Of a stretch of 64,000 nucleotides of DNA, positions 35,201 to 47,125 are shown one piece after another (the first letter of the stretch is position 1; each line of letters begins with the position of its first letter). The position numbers were made by a program, and so were the translations under genes. The notes under the pieces were generated by a model. That model did not search any database. It saw only the letters and a list, made by a program, of their open reading frames with translations, and was not told the origin of the DNA. This stretch comes from Isoetes taiwanensis (Eukaryota; Streptophyta; Lycopodiopsida; Isoetales; Isoetaceae): the NCBI GenBank assembly GCA_021234155.1, contig JAJEKV010000013.1, positions 16,469,877 to 16,533,876 of the forward strand. Reading direction: 5' to 3'.

Positions 35201-35364
35201 GAAGGGCATTTTTGCAACAAGAGAATCTCACGGCTAGCAAACTTGGCAAATTCCGTTCATATTTCCATATTTGTTTAATCTTTGCAAATGTAGTAATGTA
35301 TATTATGTGGAGATGCACAAGTGCCCACATTACCTCATGTCTTATTGCAAGTGACATAATTGAG

Positions 35365-35545
35365 GGGATCAAGTATCTAGACTCGGGTGCAAAAAGCGAC
35401 CACATGACCGACAAAGGAGTTGTTTTACGGATTACCGACCCAATAAGGCGAGGGAGAAAAGTGAGAATAGGCAAGGGGAAACTGAACATTCGGGGAGTTG
35501 GGAGTGTAAGCTCGGTTTGCCACGGGGGTGGTTGCACCTAAAGAA
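35365..35545 (+). pseudogene. Copia protease remnant
   Basis: The frame contains YLDSGAKSDHMT (near 35375-35410), matching W.LDSGAS.HMT with the DSG active-site triad. It is intact over about 55 codons and then shifts. Confidence 0.8.
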
Positions 35546-35739
35546 TGTCCTTCACGTGCGACCTTGAGGAACTTGCTTTCCATATCAAAAATGGATGATC
35601 CAGTAGGGATTTCATATCAATTTTGGCAATGGCGGATGCATTGTGAAGAGACGGGAAGAAATCATTGCCACGGGGACAAAGGGCAACATATACCAACTTA
35701 GTTGGACTGCCAACTCTATACGAGCAGCGGCGGAGCGCG

Positions 35740-36350
35740 CAAAAGGCAAGACATGGCATGAGCGATTAGGGCATCTGCTAACTACCCTCATCAAGCGGAT
35801 GAAGGCGGGGAATTAGTCAGCGGTCTGCCCAAGATTTCAAAGCCTCATGTCATTTGTGAAGGGTGTGTATTGGGTAGCTCAAGCGGAAACCATATAAGAA
35901 GGAGAAAACAAAAGAACAACAAACGAGTTGGAACTATTACACATCGATTTGTAGGGACCAGCCCGGTGTAAAATCACTTGGAGGATCAAATACTTCATCT
36001 TTGGTGATCGATGACTTTAGTAGGAAAAAGCTGGGTGTTCTTCCTTAAACACAAATCGAGGGCTTTCAATACTTTCATCAAATGGAAGGGGGAGGTGGAA
36101 AAGCAAATTGAGCAGTGGTCAAAACCGCCAGCGGAAGTCCCGAGGCGGGGAATTTCTCAATACCAAGTTCGGCACCTTTCAAGATCTTTGGAATCCACCA
36201 CCAAAAGTCGATGGCCTATGAACATCAACAAAAGCGGTGTGGTTGAGAGAAAAACCGCACCATATTGGAATGTGCTCGTGCAATGATCCATGGAAGAGGA
36301 ATTGATCAATCTTTTTGGGCTGAAGCGGTACCGGCATGCTACCTGCTCAA
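35740..36350 (+). pseudogene. Copia integrase (pre-integrase zinc region and core)
   Basis: Integrase inserts the cDNA. WHERLGHLLT (about 35750) and CEGCVLG (about 35855) form the HHCC pre-integrase domain. LELLHIDL-GPAR near 35930 and VIDDFSRKSWVFFLKHKS near 36010 carry the first two core acidic positions. Downstream, GVVERKNRTILECARAMIHG (about 36238-36295, across a frame change) holds the region of the last core Glu. WAEAV and YLLN follow. Confidence 0.85.
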
Positions 36351-36959
36351 TGCATACCCACTAAAAGCCAACCCAAATGTAGTTCGAAAAAATGTGGTCA
36401 GACCACAAACCCGGATGTGCATGAATTGAAGATCTTCCCGGTGGGCGGTATGCACACTGGGCCAACAAGAGCCCTCGAGGTAAACTCTCCATGAGGGGGT
36501 TGGAATGCATGTTTAATCGAAGCTATGATGATCACACAAAAGGATATAAACTTGTATGTTCCACTCCGCGAAAGAAAATCATTGTGGAGGCGAAGTGTTG
36601 AGTTTGATGAACACCACGTTCTTCTTTGGAAAGAAGGAGAAATCAAGCAAGCTTGAATGGTATGAGGCAAAAGTCGCGGATGATGAAGCTAAAGAAGATC
36701 ACGGACCAAAAGCATGATGTCCCACTAGAAGAAGGCGCTTGCTAATGACATGGAAGATATCCCTTGAACCCGAGAGGCCCGACCTTGAAGACAATGAGGA
36801 GCTCTGGCATTGCCATTAAGGAGGTCCACGGGAGGCGGGCGGATCCGCGGTCCGAATGCAAGCTTATATCGAATCCGTCGGTAAAGCGCCTCTTACATTG
36901 CTTTTCATAGTAATGCACCGGTAGATGAGCACGCTCCCACTTTCGAGAGAGCAATGGCC

Positions 36960-37560
36960 AGCATGCATCATAAAGAATGGCACAATGCCATGGCCGAAGA
37001 ATATCAGTCCTTATTGGACAATGATACTTGGGACTTGTGCCATCTTCACGCTAATAGAAAGGCATTTGCTTGCAAATGGGTTTACAAAAGGTAAAATATG
37101 ATGAACAAAGGGAACATTGATAGATTCAAGGCAACGGCAGTAGCCAAAGGATACTCACAAGTACCAGGCATAGACTTTCCACGAAACTTTTGCTCAGGTT
37201 GCGCCTCACCTCTGTTAGATTGGTCATCGCCTTAAATTTTGCCCATGGCCTAGACTTCCAACAAATGGGCGTCAAGGCGCCTTCCTCAATGGCAAACTTA
37301 AGGAAGAAGTCTACATGAAGCAAGCGGCGGTTTGTTCAAAAAAGACAAAAAGCGGTTAGTGTACAAGCTTAAAAGGGCCATTTATGGACTCGGTGCAATC
37401 ATCACGGCGATTGGTACCACCGCGATTCATCAATTCTTTACTCAAATGGGCTTTTTCATGATCAAAAGCTGACTGGAACATATACTTTAAGTTTGATGGA
37501 TCAAAATGTTGCTTATAGTTCTTTAAAATGGATGATCTGATCCTGGCGGCAAGCGTAAGA
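36960..37560 (+). pseudogene. Copia reverse transcriptase (RVT_2) remnant
   Basis: EWHNAMAEEYQSLLDNDTWD (36978-37035) is the RVT_2 entry 'W..AM..E..SL..N.TW.L'. ACKWVYK follows, then a degraded palm with a DDLIL box near 37530 (family YVDDLIL). Frame changes are frequent, and an inserted GC-rich stretch interrupts conserved spacing in several places. Confidence 0.8.
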
Positions 37561-38009
37561 CATTGATCACGGGACACCCAAGGCTGCCCTCAACCAGCGC
37601 TTTCCGCAGCGGACCTTGGGACACTAAAAGTACTTTCTTGGAATCTGGTATCACGAGGGATCAACCACTTGTAGCATCGCGTTGCATCAAAACAAAGCTA
37701 TCTCGATCCCTACTCTACAAATGTAACATGGACTCAAGTAAGTCTACATTTACAACCCCGCTACCATTCAATGTGTAAACTCTTTAAAAGGCATAAATTT
37801 AAATGCAAGCCATTGGGTACCGAAGCATAGTGGGCTCATTGATTGCACTTCATGGTTTTGTACAAGGCACGATATTTTTCTAGCCGGTGATAAGCTTAAG
37901 TCAACATTTTGGAAAAACCCGACCAGCATTGGCAAGGGTTGAAGCGCTTGCCCAGATACCTCAAGGCACCGCGAGTCTTGGGATTACATTTCATCGCGGG
38001 GAGTTCACT

Positions 38010-38290
38010 TCTACTTGAAGGGGCGTTTATCTTCGTTTGATCATCAGGGGGATCATCTGAGACGAAAATCTCGAAGTGGATTTTGCTTTGTAACGCCAAG
38101 GGAGGCGTGTCATGGTCAGCCAAAAGCAAAAGTCAACTGGCCGTATCCACGTGGCAGTGAATATATTGCACTAGCATCAACGGCTAAAGGGAAGCTATAT
38201 GGCTTGGCGGAGGATTCTTAAGAACTCAATACCCTCAAACCTGGAGCCGCGGCCATATTCAATACGACAATAAAAAGCAGCTCTATCACT
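38010..38290 (+). pseudogene. Copia RNase H remnant
   Basis: KGGVSWSAKSKSQLAVSTWQ (about 38098-38160, with one shift) and SEYIALASTAKGKLYGLAED (38150-38218) are the classic 'G..SW.SK.Q..VA.S..EAEY.A...A..E..WL' end of copia polyproteins, including the catalytic Glu of SEYIA. Confidence 0.85.
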
Positions 38291-38653
38291 TTTAAAGAAT
38301 CCTACTAACTTTTCCAAGGCTAAACACATACGGGTTGCGGCACCATTTCACAAGGGGAAAGATTGCGGAAGGAAAGATTGTTATGGAATATCTCGGGGCG
38401 AGATAAAATGACCCGGTGATATGTTTACTAAGCCTTTGGGACAAAACCTTTCTACTTGGGTGCATTCGCGGAACTAGAGCATGACCACGCGTAACCATGC
38501 AAGGGAATAATTTCATGAAGAGTTCAATTTCATTCGGTTTGGGTTTTCTTGTTGTAAAGGTTAAACATCTTGCTCTTTCATTTGAGGGGAGGCGGTTTCA
38601 TGTTACATCATTGATAGTTGTTAGATTTGTTTTGTTAAAGTCGATTTGAGGAG

Positions 38654-38906
38654 TGTTGGAACATGTTGTAAAGGTTATAACAAACAGCGGCGTAACAAAA
38701 AATGATGCACGTGATGTTATCTCACTTTTAGTGTTCGAGCCCTAAAGTTCAATGACCAAATTTGAGCATGCCTTGGGATAAAGAGGACACCTCGGGATAT
38801 CTTGGTTAGCAGCTGCTCTTGCTTCCTTAGTTACAGGATGGCCCTTATTTCTTTATACCTTGTTATTTACGCTATTGCTTTTCAATATCAAAGCTCTCTT
38901 TTTTCA
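38654..38906 (+). repeat. Copia 3' LTR
   Basis: Starts TGTTGGAACATGTTGTAAAGG and ends TTTTTTCA directly before TATAA. A purine-rich GGGGAGG lies about 70 bp upstream and GAGGAG abuts the LTR, so the polypurine tract is weakly defined. Confidence 0.9.
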
Positions 38907-38911
38907 TATAA
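38907..38911. repeat. Target-site duplication TATAA, right copy
   Basis: Identical to 33940-33944. Confidence 0.85.
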
Positions 38912-41430
38912 AATATGGGATGTATCTCCAATACGGGATGCGTTTAAATTCAAGATCATATTAGGATAATTGCACATTGAAACCAGTTGTATTGTCTTTG
39001 CTCCAACATCAGACCAGCCCACCAAATAATAACACCGCATATGGCTAGAAATATTTTAAGTAGGTCACCTCATTATAAAACCTGACTAAGAACATTTACC
39101 TCTCGATCCACTAGATTCCATCGCTGGCTAATGGGCTAAGATCTTGATAAGAAAAAAAAGTGCGTCTGGACTAATGGGTGATCCATGCATCTCCATCACA
39201 AGAACTTCATCTCTTCAAAGAATATCTCCACCCGATGAAAGGCTCACTCCCACTGTTTGGGTTTGGCCAGCTTCCGAAGCATCCATATGCAGTTCGATCT
39301 TACATAAGTCACAGCGTCTGGCTGCTCACGATCGCGTCCTCTGGATGCTTTCGGCTCAAGAGATGATCCTGAGGGCCAATATATGTTGGTCTTATATGAT
39401 AATGGCCCGTTTGATGCTGGAGATGTGGGCACTTTGGGAAATCTTTGTACAAATCTTAAAGGATCCCAAAGCGTTGGCCCGATAATAGCTTTATAAACAT
39501 CATGGCGGAAAGCTTGAGCTCAAGCAAAGGCATGCAAGCTCGAAATGAAATCTTTGCCTTGCCGTGAAAATCTTTCAAAGCTTCAGGATGGGGCTGAAGA
39601 AAATTCAGCGGTCGTGGCATCATGCCCTAAAGGTGGAAGAAAAATCGAGAAAGTGAAATTGAAACTCTAAAAATTTTCGATTTTGTGGCCAGGAATTTTT
39701 AAATGGCTAAAACCAAATCTTAGAAATCAAATTAAAAAAATCTAAAAAGTTTTTGGGGGCGTAGGAAAACCAAATTTAAACAATAGATAAAAGTTGAATG
39801 TAAAGTAGATGTCGAAGATTCATATGATGACAAAGCAATGTTGAACCCTCCTTACATAATGTAGAATAGATAAATGGGGTCAGACCATTCTTGGTACCCT
39901 AGGTTAGCGGTCATGGGGCCAACAAGAATGGTGACCCCCATTCCACTCTACAATGTCAAAGGTGAACCTTATCTGATTCTAATGTTTTTGTGGAGGCAAT
40001 TTGTCATTACGGCGAGGGATGGTCAAACATCTGCGATTAGCGCAAAACCCTCACTTACACAGGCGTGCATTATTGTCCCGTAACAAGTTGTTGCACTTTA
40101 TTGGTGTTGGTGTGGTTTGTCATATTATTCTCCCTTCAACAAGGAGTTACTTCCACTTGATTTGGGTGGGGGCGTTGGTGTAGTTTACCATGGACTCTCA
40201 CGGTACAACTTTATTCACAACAAGATCAAACTCCAATCCATGCTCAATTACACATTGAAGAACTTTCTTACCAAGCCACTATAGTAACTGATTTAAAATT
40301 GACACAAAGCTAATGTTGTTTGGCATCAATCATCAAGCTGCATGTGTCTAAAACCTTCAATTGTATTCTTACAATTTCTATGTTAAGCATATCTTTTGCA
40401 AGCATGGCATTCCGCAGAGACCATTCCTTTTGGGGCATTTGATCAAACCTCCTCATTTCATTAAATTCCCATTAATAACATCTTTGCAAACATGGTAACA
40501 GTCTAAGTATCACGCATTCCTTTAAGAAATCTTCTTAAAAAGCTGCATATCGCTTTTCTAGTTGCCATACATGTGGAATAAATAGTTTTTCGACAATCTA
40601 TCTCCTCCAAAATCTATTTCCTAATTATGAGTTCATGAAGATGCATACGCTTTGTCGATATCTTCTTCTTTGCTACTGTACCACAAAGAGAAGCATAGTG
40701 GCAAACCCGATTCCTTCCGTTATGAGTTGTATTGTATCCTTTCCTATCTTCTGGGGGCCCGTCAATCCATTACGCTGGCGATACAATGATGGGTCTCTAA
40801 TCCTGATTTTTATCGATTGTTTATGGATCATGCCTTCTCCAGAAAAGCAAATGAAGAGGTCATTGTAATCTCAAAACCACCTGAAAACCCGGTGAAAATG
40901 AAAACTAAATCATGGCAAAATGTCCACCACAAAGAGCAAGAAGAAAACCTTCTGCGTGAATGAAGGTAATCCATATCCGATAGCAATTCATAAAAAGTTT
41001 ATTCATGAAAAGCAAAAAGTTTGTTCTTTAAAAAAACTTTTATTCACAATGATCTTTACAATTTGAAGAAGATGATTTTTTGGAATGGATCAAAGGGTAA
41101 TATGGCCCGAAAGCATGGCGAGACAACTAAAGCGCCGCTTTAGAAGAGCAAACTCGGAAATTTGGGATATAATATGAATCTTTGAATCTTGTAAATCTAT
41201 ATAGCGAGGAGAGGTGGGAAGCAATCGACAAGGATAATTTTCATTAGATTAAAGTACTTGTCCGGAATGTTAGAGCCATGATCAGGCGGATGGAATTACC
41301 TGGGTTTTCTATTTTTTCCTCACGTTGGGCGTTCAAAATTAAATCCATGGTTGAGATGAAAAAAAAGCTGATGTGGCATGACCGTGGCATAGCTAGAATG
41401 TGACAAATCGGTCACCTCGAGGTTAGGCAA
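38912..41430. other. Spacer, no recognised gene
   Basis: A 113-codon plus-strand frame (39144-39485) and shorter ones show no motif. TGAAACC...GTATTGTC-like sequence right after the copia element is unremarkable. I see no RNA gene or terminal repeat. Confidence 0.35.
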
Positions 41431-41434
41431 CCAC

Positions 41435-42600
41435 GCTAAAAAAACCACACATGGATTCAACAAACAAAATAAGCAAGGAGTTCTTTTGGTTCTTTAATTA
41501 AAAACATTTTTGTTAGGATATTGAGCTATTTCGGTAGGAGTTCAGTCTCCATATCTCAAATTCAAAATGTTAGGCGAATTTGCATAGAGATGAGTCAGTA
41601 TTTTATATTCCAAAACCTTAGGAGAACACATTCTATATTTCAAAAATCATGAATGCCTCAACATATAATCTAGGCCATATCACGATGATGAGGGTGTGCC
41701 TCATTTTAGAATATGTAGCACAATAATAGGGGTTCAAAGGGGTTGATATGGATGCATAAATCCGCGATCCTTGAGACCATAGACCATACCCCCAAAACAA
41801 TTGAATATCATTAAAAAAAACACACACAGATTCAACAGAGACAAAATAAACACGTTGATTTCTTTGGTTGCATTGGCTAAAACATTTCTTATTAGGATAT
41901 CAAAGTATTTTTGGTAGAGGTTAGGTCTCGTATCCCAAATTCTAAAATGTTAGGCCCGAACTCATATAGAGATGAGTCTACGATATTTCATATTCTAGAA
42001 CCTTAGGAGAACACGTATTCCATGTTCAAAATCATAGAAGCCCGGTCATAAATGTAGCGCCAAATGGAAAACAAGAGAGCGCAGAGGCCCAACTTGTCGA
42101 TCCCAGGCCGCGGGATGGATAGATCCAAGCGATTGAGGTAGTCAAAGGTGCACTGGTTTAGAACTCTGATCATAAATGGCCATAATCGAAACAAGAAGGC
42201 ACCCGAGAAGCCCCAACATATGATCTGAGCCATGGGATGGATAGTCAAAGCGGTTGAGGGTAGTTCAAAGCGATCATAAATGGCCATAATCGAAAACAAA
42301 GAGAGAGGCACCCGGAGGCCCCAACATATGATCTGAGCCATAGGATGGATAAATCCAGAAGCCAGTTGAGGTAGTCAAGATGCACCTCGTTTAGAATCAT
42401 TAGCATAGTAATAAGGGTTCGGAGTGGACCGCCCCACTAAAACAATTGAATATCATTAAAAAACAAAAAAAAAACATAGATTCAACAAACAAAATGAGCA
42501 TATTAGTTTGTTGTTGCATTTTAATGTATTCTTATTAGAATATCAAATTATTTTTGTAGTGAGGGTTAGTCTTCAATAGAAGCCAATGTTAGAGCAATAT
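41435..42600. repeat. Tandem repeat, about three units with nested subrepeats
   Basis: Starts near 41440, 41815 and 42455 share AAAAAMMMACACA-GATTCAAC, AAACAAAATRAGCA, TTATTAGGATAT-AA-TATTT, CCCAAATTC(T)AAAATGTTAGGC, AGAGATGAGTC and CCTTAGGAGAACAC. Between units two and three, a subunit of about 105-125 bp (ATCATAAATGGCCATAATCGAAA...CCCAACATATGATCTGAGCCAT(A/G)GGATGGATA) is repeated two to three times (about 42040, 42172 and 42272). Confidence 0.75.
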
Positions 42601-43790
42601 GTTGAAAGAAGCATGTAAGAACCGAATCGATTAAGCCTAGATGTCTCAAAGACAAGTTGTGGGTGCTCCACTTAAATCTCTTAGTCAACTTGTTAAAAAT
42701 ACCACTTGGTGCTAGAAAGCTTTATTTTTCTTCTTAACCAGAGTGTTTCATTATTGGGAAATCTTTGTTTAAGAGGGTCTTTTACTTTGGGCATTTTGGT
42801 CTTTTTTCCACTATCATCATTAACCAATGTATCGGTTTTCATTAAATTTTAGACTCTGCATGCAAACTTTATGTATTTTAGATGTATATAAGCGAGAATT
42901 GACTTTATAATGTTAACCTTATTTAAAAAATAGGTACCCTTGTTTGTCATCTTATAGCTAAAAGTGCATTTTGTTTGGCACGGGATCGTTTCATTTCTTA
43001 GGTTAATATATTATCATTTCATTTACTATTTTAAACTCCATATTCTCCAAATTTTACATGGAAAAAGTTGTTATTACTAGTTGAAATGCATAAAGCCTAA
43101 TCACCTCTATGGAACCATTGATGTCTGTCTAACATACTATTTGCTTCAAGCATGCTTTTCATAAAAGTGATGCCATGCTTGTGTCTATCGGTTTATAGCG
43201 TGGCTTCATATTAAAAGCGGAAGCCAATTAAAAAAAGCGATTTTTTCATTATAGTAATAAGCGAGAAAAGAATAGAATTTCCTTTGAAGTTTTAGGTAGG
43301 GAGATCAAAAAATCAGGAAAACAAGTATAGTAAAGTGGAGTGCTATCGGTTTCTATTCATAGAAGGTGACATCAAGTAGATGTTGCTTCATCATCTATAT
43401 AATAACATCTCTTTCCTCTTCTTTACGTAATCCTTGGAGATGGAAGCTTCAACATTTTTGAGCCCGCATTACTCTTGCATAAATAGGCCTTTGTAAGAGG
43501 AAGACAAAATCTCATTAATGATGGAAGTAGATGCTAAACAAGATGCCAAAGCACTTACTAATATGAAGGTTAAGTCCACTTCTTCAACCTCTATTTCTTA
43601 GAATCCTCATCGCCGATGTCCTCATTTGTCCACTGCATCTCCCTTTGTGCATCCATGTAGACAATACCAAGTCCAACAAGCTCATCGTCGGCGTCGACTC
43701 CATAATCATGGCCCCTCGAATTGCATATGCTTGCATCATGGAACTGTGCCAGCAAAAGATCCCTAACATGAAGCCACCCTCGGGAAACAA
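42601..43790. other. AT-rich spacer
   Basis: No gene recognised. A minus-strand frame at 43815-43591 overlaps the hairpin at 43796 and has no named motif. Confidence 0.35.
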
Positions 43791-43795
43791 ACAAT

Positions 43796-43858
43796 GTAGG
43801 GGGAACTTCCGCCACCGGGTTCCACCGGAAACCCGCCCAGTGGAGGAAGTTCCCCTAC
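43796..43858. repeat. Hairpin-forming inverted repeat
   Basis: GTAGGGGGAACTTCC..CCAC-GGG(T)TTCC faces GGAAACCCGCCCAGTGGAGGAAGTTCCCCTAC, giving arms of about 28-30 bp and a 3-5 bp loop. The ends CTAC/GTAG suggest a small foldback element. No protein coding is implied. Confidence 0.7.
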
Positions 43859-44569
43859 GTGGCCTACATCCACACAGGAAATTCCCCGCCGTATCGTGGG
43901 TATAAATATAATTTTTAATTGTTTTATTCCCTTTTCCTTTTTCTTAAGCGTGTATTCAGGCAATGGGCTCGGAGCTTTTAAATTGGCGCTAGGGGCGTCC
44001 GGTCGAGCGGCGAAGCGTCAGATGGCGTCAATGGAAGCGCCCGGGATCTAAGCTTCCAGTTTGATCTACTTTTCTTTTGATTTTTTACGTGTTTTTTAGT
44101 TTTTATTACTTATGTGATTTTGGGTTTTTTTGCAGGTTTTGTGTATATCTGTTCACTGTGCAATTGTTTTTGGCGGTAAATCTTGAGTTTTGTGTAAGGC
44201 GAATCATTTGGGTTTACTCTATTTGTATTGGTAGTCGGAGATGTTTCTTGAGTTATTTACAGTTGCATCACGACTCTTGTGTGCAAGTGAACCACGTTTT
44301 CTCGAGAGAAGATCAAGTTCTGCAAATTTTAGGTGGAAGTTTTAAGGTTTGGAACTTTGTTTTATGTTTTGACACTGTATTTTTTGTTTTGTTTATTAAA
44401 GCTTACATGCATTCTAACTAAGTTTTTTGTTTACAAGTTGCAATGGTTGGTGTGTTACGGCTACTTGTCACGATTATCTTATCTAATTGTTGTGTGTTTA
44501 TTAGTATTACTTCAAAGCGGTATGGATGTGGAATGTCGTCCTTTTCTACTCTGGTTATTTTTCTCTTGG

Positions 44570-45000
44570 TCTTGAAGAAGAGAGATGGGGGATGTTGATC
44601 AGTTTTAAAATGGGAATCTTGGCCAAATAGACAAGTTTATGGCAGAAGTTGAGAAAGAAGAGTGGGTATAATGTTGATTTGAGGGGATCCGGTTGAAAAA
44701 GATCTGAGAAAAGAGGTTGAGGATCCGGGTTCTTTACCTCTTGATGAAAAATTAATGCATGATGTATCATGGAGGAGAATCGATCTTCTAAGGCCACTAA
44801 TTGGGCAAGGAAAAATTTGATGCTTGGAGGGAATTAAGAAAAGTTTGGCACTTACATTTCCAATTGAAGATGTTCCCTTAAGGAGATGAATGATATCTTT
44901 GGTCATGTTTATGATCCGGTGAAGAAAAAACAATGGCAAAATGTTTCCTGCAAGCAGGTTAGTGTATGTGTTGTTAATATTGTTTTTTAATTATTAGTTC
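44570..45000 (+). pseudogene. Coding-like exon remnant, family not recognised
   Basis: The stretch 44825-44956 reads GIKKSLALTFPIEDVPL and then, after a stop or shift, EMNDIFGHVYDPVKKKQWQN and VSCKQ. It ends at a donor-like CAG|GTTAGTGTATG. VYDP...W..V resembles F-box/kelch repeat spacing but is too short to assign. Upstream 44580-44800 is broken by stops in all frames. Confidence 0.3.
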
Positions 45001-45829
45001 TAACCTCTTTGGTATTTATTCTTGCGGCCTCAATAACTTTGTTTAAGACTATTGGTGGTGATCATAGACATGATTATTGAAGTGACCCGGGAGGATTGAT
45101 AGGGAGAGGTTCAATATTTTAAAGCATTCAATCTTTGGTAGGGCTTGCAAAGGCATTCATTGGTGCTGCGGGCGTTCCGCGGCGATGCTAGTGTGGGGCC
45201 GAGAAGAAGAAGGCAGTCATCGGCTTTAATGTTGGCCCTTGAATTATTGGCGGTCGTGACCACCAAATTACCTTTAACCAGTGTAACTTTCTTCTTTTTA
45301 TTTGTTATTTCCTAGTTGTAGGCTAGTTTTTTTTTTTTTTAGCTAGTTTTTAGCTAGTTTTAGCTTCATGTTTAGGTTTATTACTTTGTTATTAGTTTGT
45401 TTCGAGGGGTTATGTTTTACACTAATGTAATTTTGTTTTATTTATAGGTTGTCAAAAAGGGTGCTATCATATGGTTAGTAGGTTTGGAATCGGAGGTCAT
45501 GCGAGTTGCATGGGGTCCTCGATTGTGACATGAGTCTGGAATGATGAATTTGGAGGTCCTTGTTGATCTGAAGCATCATCAAAGGCTGGAATTGTAGTAT
45601 CACTAGGTTTGATGATTCTCACTTCCAGCCTCCTATTTGGAGCCTCTGAAACCAGTTTGTTGAGACATCCAAGCGGTATGTCAGGCACTTTACGAAAAAG
45701 AGAATGAAATGCCACGACACTTCTTCTTGGAGACAATTCCTAATCCCTCGATACAATGTAAGTTAATTCTTGTTGTTTTTTTTAAATATTTTATTTTGCT
45801 AATATATTTCTTGTTTTTTGCAGGTGTGG

Positions 45830-46340
45830 TATCAAAAGGTGCCTATGGGTGTTAATAAATTACGGACTTGGCTGCAATCAATGGGGAGTCTTGTGGTGAT
45901 ATGAAATCACTAATAATAAGAGTGAATTAGATGTTACTTTAGTTTCTAGGCTTTTACGATGGCTTGGAGTTCCACCAGAAAGTTGGCATGTTGATCACTG
46001 CCCACGGAAGGTCGGAGTCTTATAGCAAGTAAGTACTTTATATTTATTTGTTTTATGGTTTGTTTTTCTTGTTGCTAGCAATTTCCTGCGGGTATGATAG
46101 GACAAAAGGAAATGGGGTTGATCTTTAATGAGCATTACGGCATCTCCATATAATGAGGATGGAACTTTAAAAAGTTTATAGCGACTTTATAGAGCAAGAG
46201 AAAACAAAGAAAAAGTTCAATTATGTCGACATTTAATGGTGGAGCAAGTTCTGAGTAAAAGGAATCAAGGATGCTATTAGTGAAAGTTCGGGTGATCAAA
46301 TTAAAGCTTAGATAAGGTAATATATTTTTGTATTCCTTAA
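45830..46340 (+). other. Possible exon debris between coding-like remnants
   Basis: 45945-46010 can be read as FYDGLEFHQKVGMLIT followed by HGRSES-like residues, but stops interrupt it. It lies between intron-like AT-rich pieces on the same strand as the remnants at 44570 and 46432, so all may belong to one decayed gene. Confidence 0.25.
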
Positions 46341-46431
46341 TTTCATTGTTAAATTTCTTTAGTAACCATTTATTTAAGCGAGGTTGCTATGTACATTTAT
46401 TCCTTCTATACACGGCCCGGTTTCTACAAAT

Positions 46432-46560
46432 ATGGATGTTGCTCTTGTTGGAGATGTTCAATTGGGGAAGTATCAACATAACGAGTTTGAAGCATTTGAA
46501 ATAGACAATGAGGTTTGGGAAAAAGTGCCTCAAGAATTGTCCTCAGTTAGAAGGTGGTAG
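46432..46560 (+). pseudogene. 43-codon coding-like exon, family not recognised
   Basis: The ATG at 46432 opens MDVALVGDVQLGKYQHNEFE and AFEIDNEVWEKVPQELSSVR, then a TAG. After the TAG the same frame continues HDCKFYNDYLVVRSFMAATN, so the stop may be a substitution in an originally longer exon. Composition is that of real protein. It is probably the last exon of the decayed plus-strand gene that includes 44825-44956. Confidence 0.35.
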
Positions 46561-46756
46561 CATGATTGCAAATTCTACAATGACTATCTGGTGGTCAGAT
46601 CTTTCATGGCGGCAACAAACAAAATTAGGTGTTTACATCCAATATCGATTCTTGAATCCTTCTGGGCTTTGGGACGATTATTGAAAATGTCATGAAACTT
46701 CAATTCAAAATTTCTTGAGGATGTTTGATCTAACTTGGAAGTCGATGATGGCGAAC

Positions 46757-46850
46757 TTTGAAATGTGAAACTTGGAAATGTGAAACTTTTTTGGAAATGT
46801 GAAACTTTTGTTGAAACTTTTTGGAAATGTGAAACTTTTTTGAATTTAAG
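46757..46850. repeat. Minisatellite of TGGAAATGTGAAACTTT
   Basis: Four adjacent copies of a 17-20 bp unit (T)TGGAAATGTGAAACTT(T), the third with GTTGAAAC inserted. Confidence 0.8.
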
Positions 46851-47125
46851 CTGTATTGAAAAATTATGTTTGTATTGTAATCTTATTGTATTGAAAAATT
46901 ATTATGTGGTGGACCGGACCGCCCGAATTTAACCACGGATAAAACACTTTCGAAAAGCGGATTAAAAAATCATGAAAAAAACCTTAGTAGGTAATCTCAA
47001 AGGAATTTCTAGGTGGTGTGTAGGTTCGTAAAAGGAATTCCATAAACTTGATGAATCTCTCCGCCCATACCTAGAGTGTATGTTGTCCCTTGAGTGACAA
47101 CTTCTCATGAAACAAAAGTACATGA

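Larger units (their letters stand above)
33945..38906 (+). mobile_element. Ty1/copia LTR retrotransposon, complete but frameshifted
   Basis: About 4.96 kb with two LTRs of about 250 bp and perfect 5-bp target duplications. A primer-binding site lies just inside the left LTR. The pol order is gag, protease, integrase, reverse transcriptase, RNase H; integrase before reverse transcriptase defines the copia superfamily. The coding region has many single-base frameshifts and stops, so it is non-autonomous as sequenced. The LTRs differ by scattered indels as well as substitutions. Confidence 0.92.

Noticed and set aside
34950-35537. 195-codon minus-strand ORF opposite the copia gag and protease region
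   Set aside because: Antisense shadow of the retrotransposon; the plus strand has the zinc knuckle and DSGA protease motifs.
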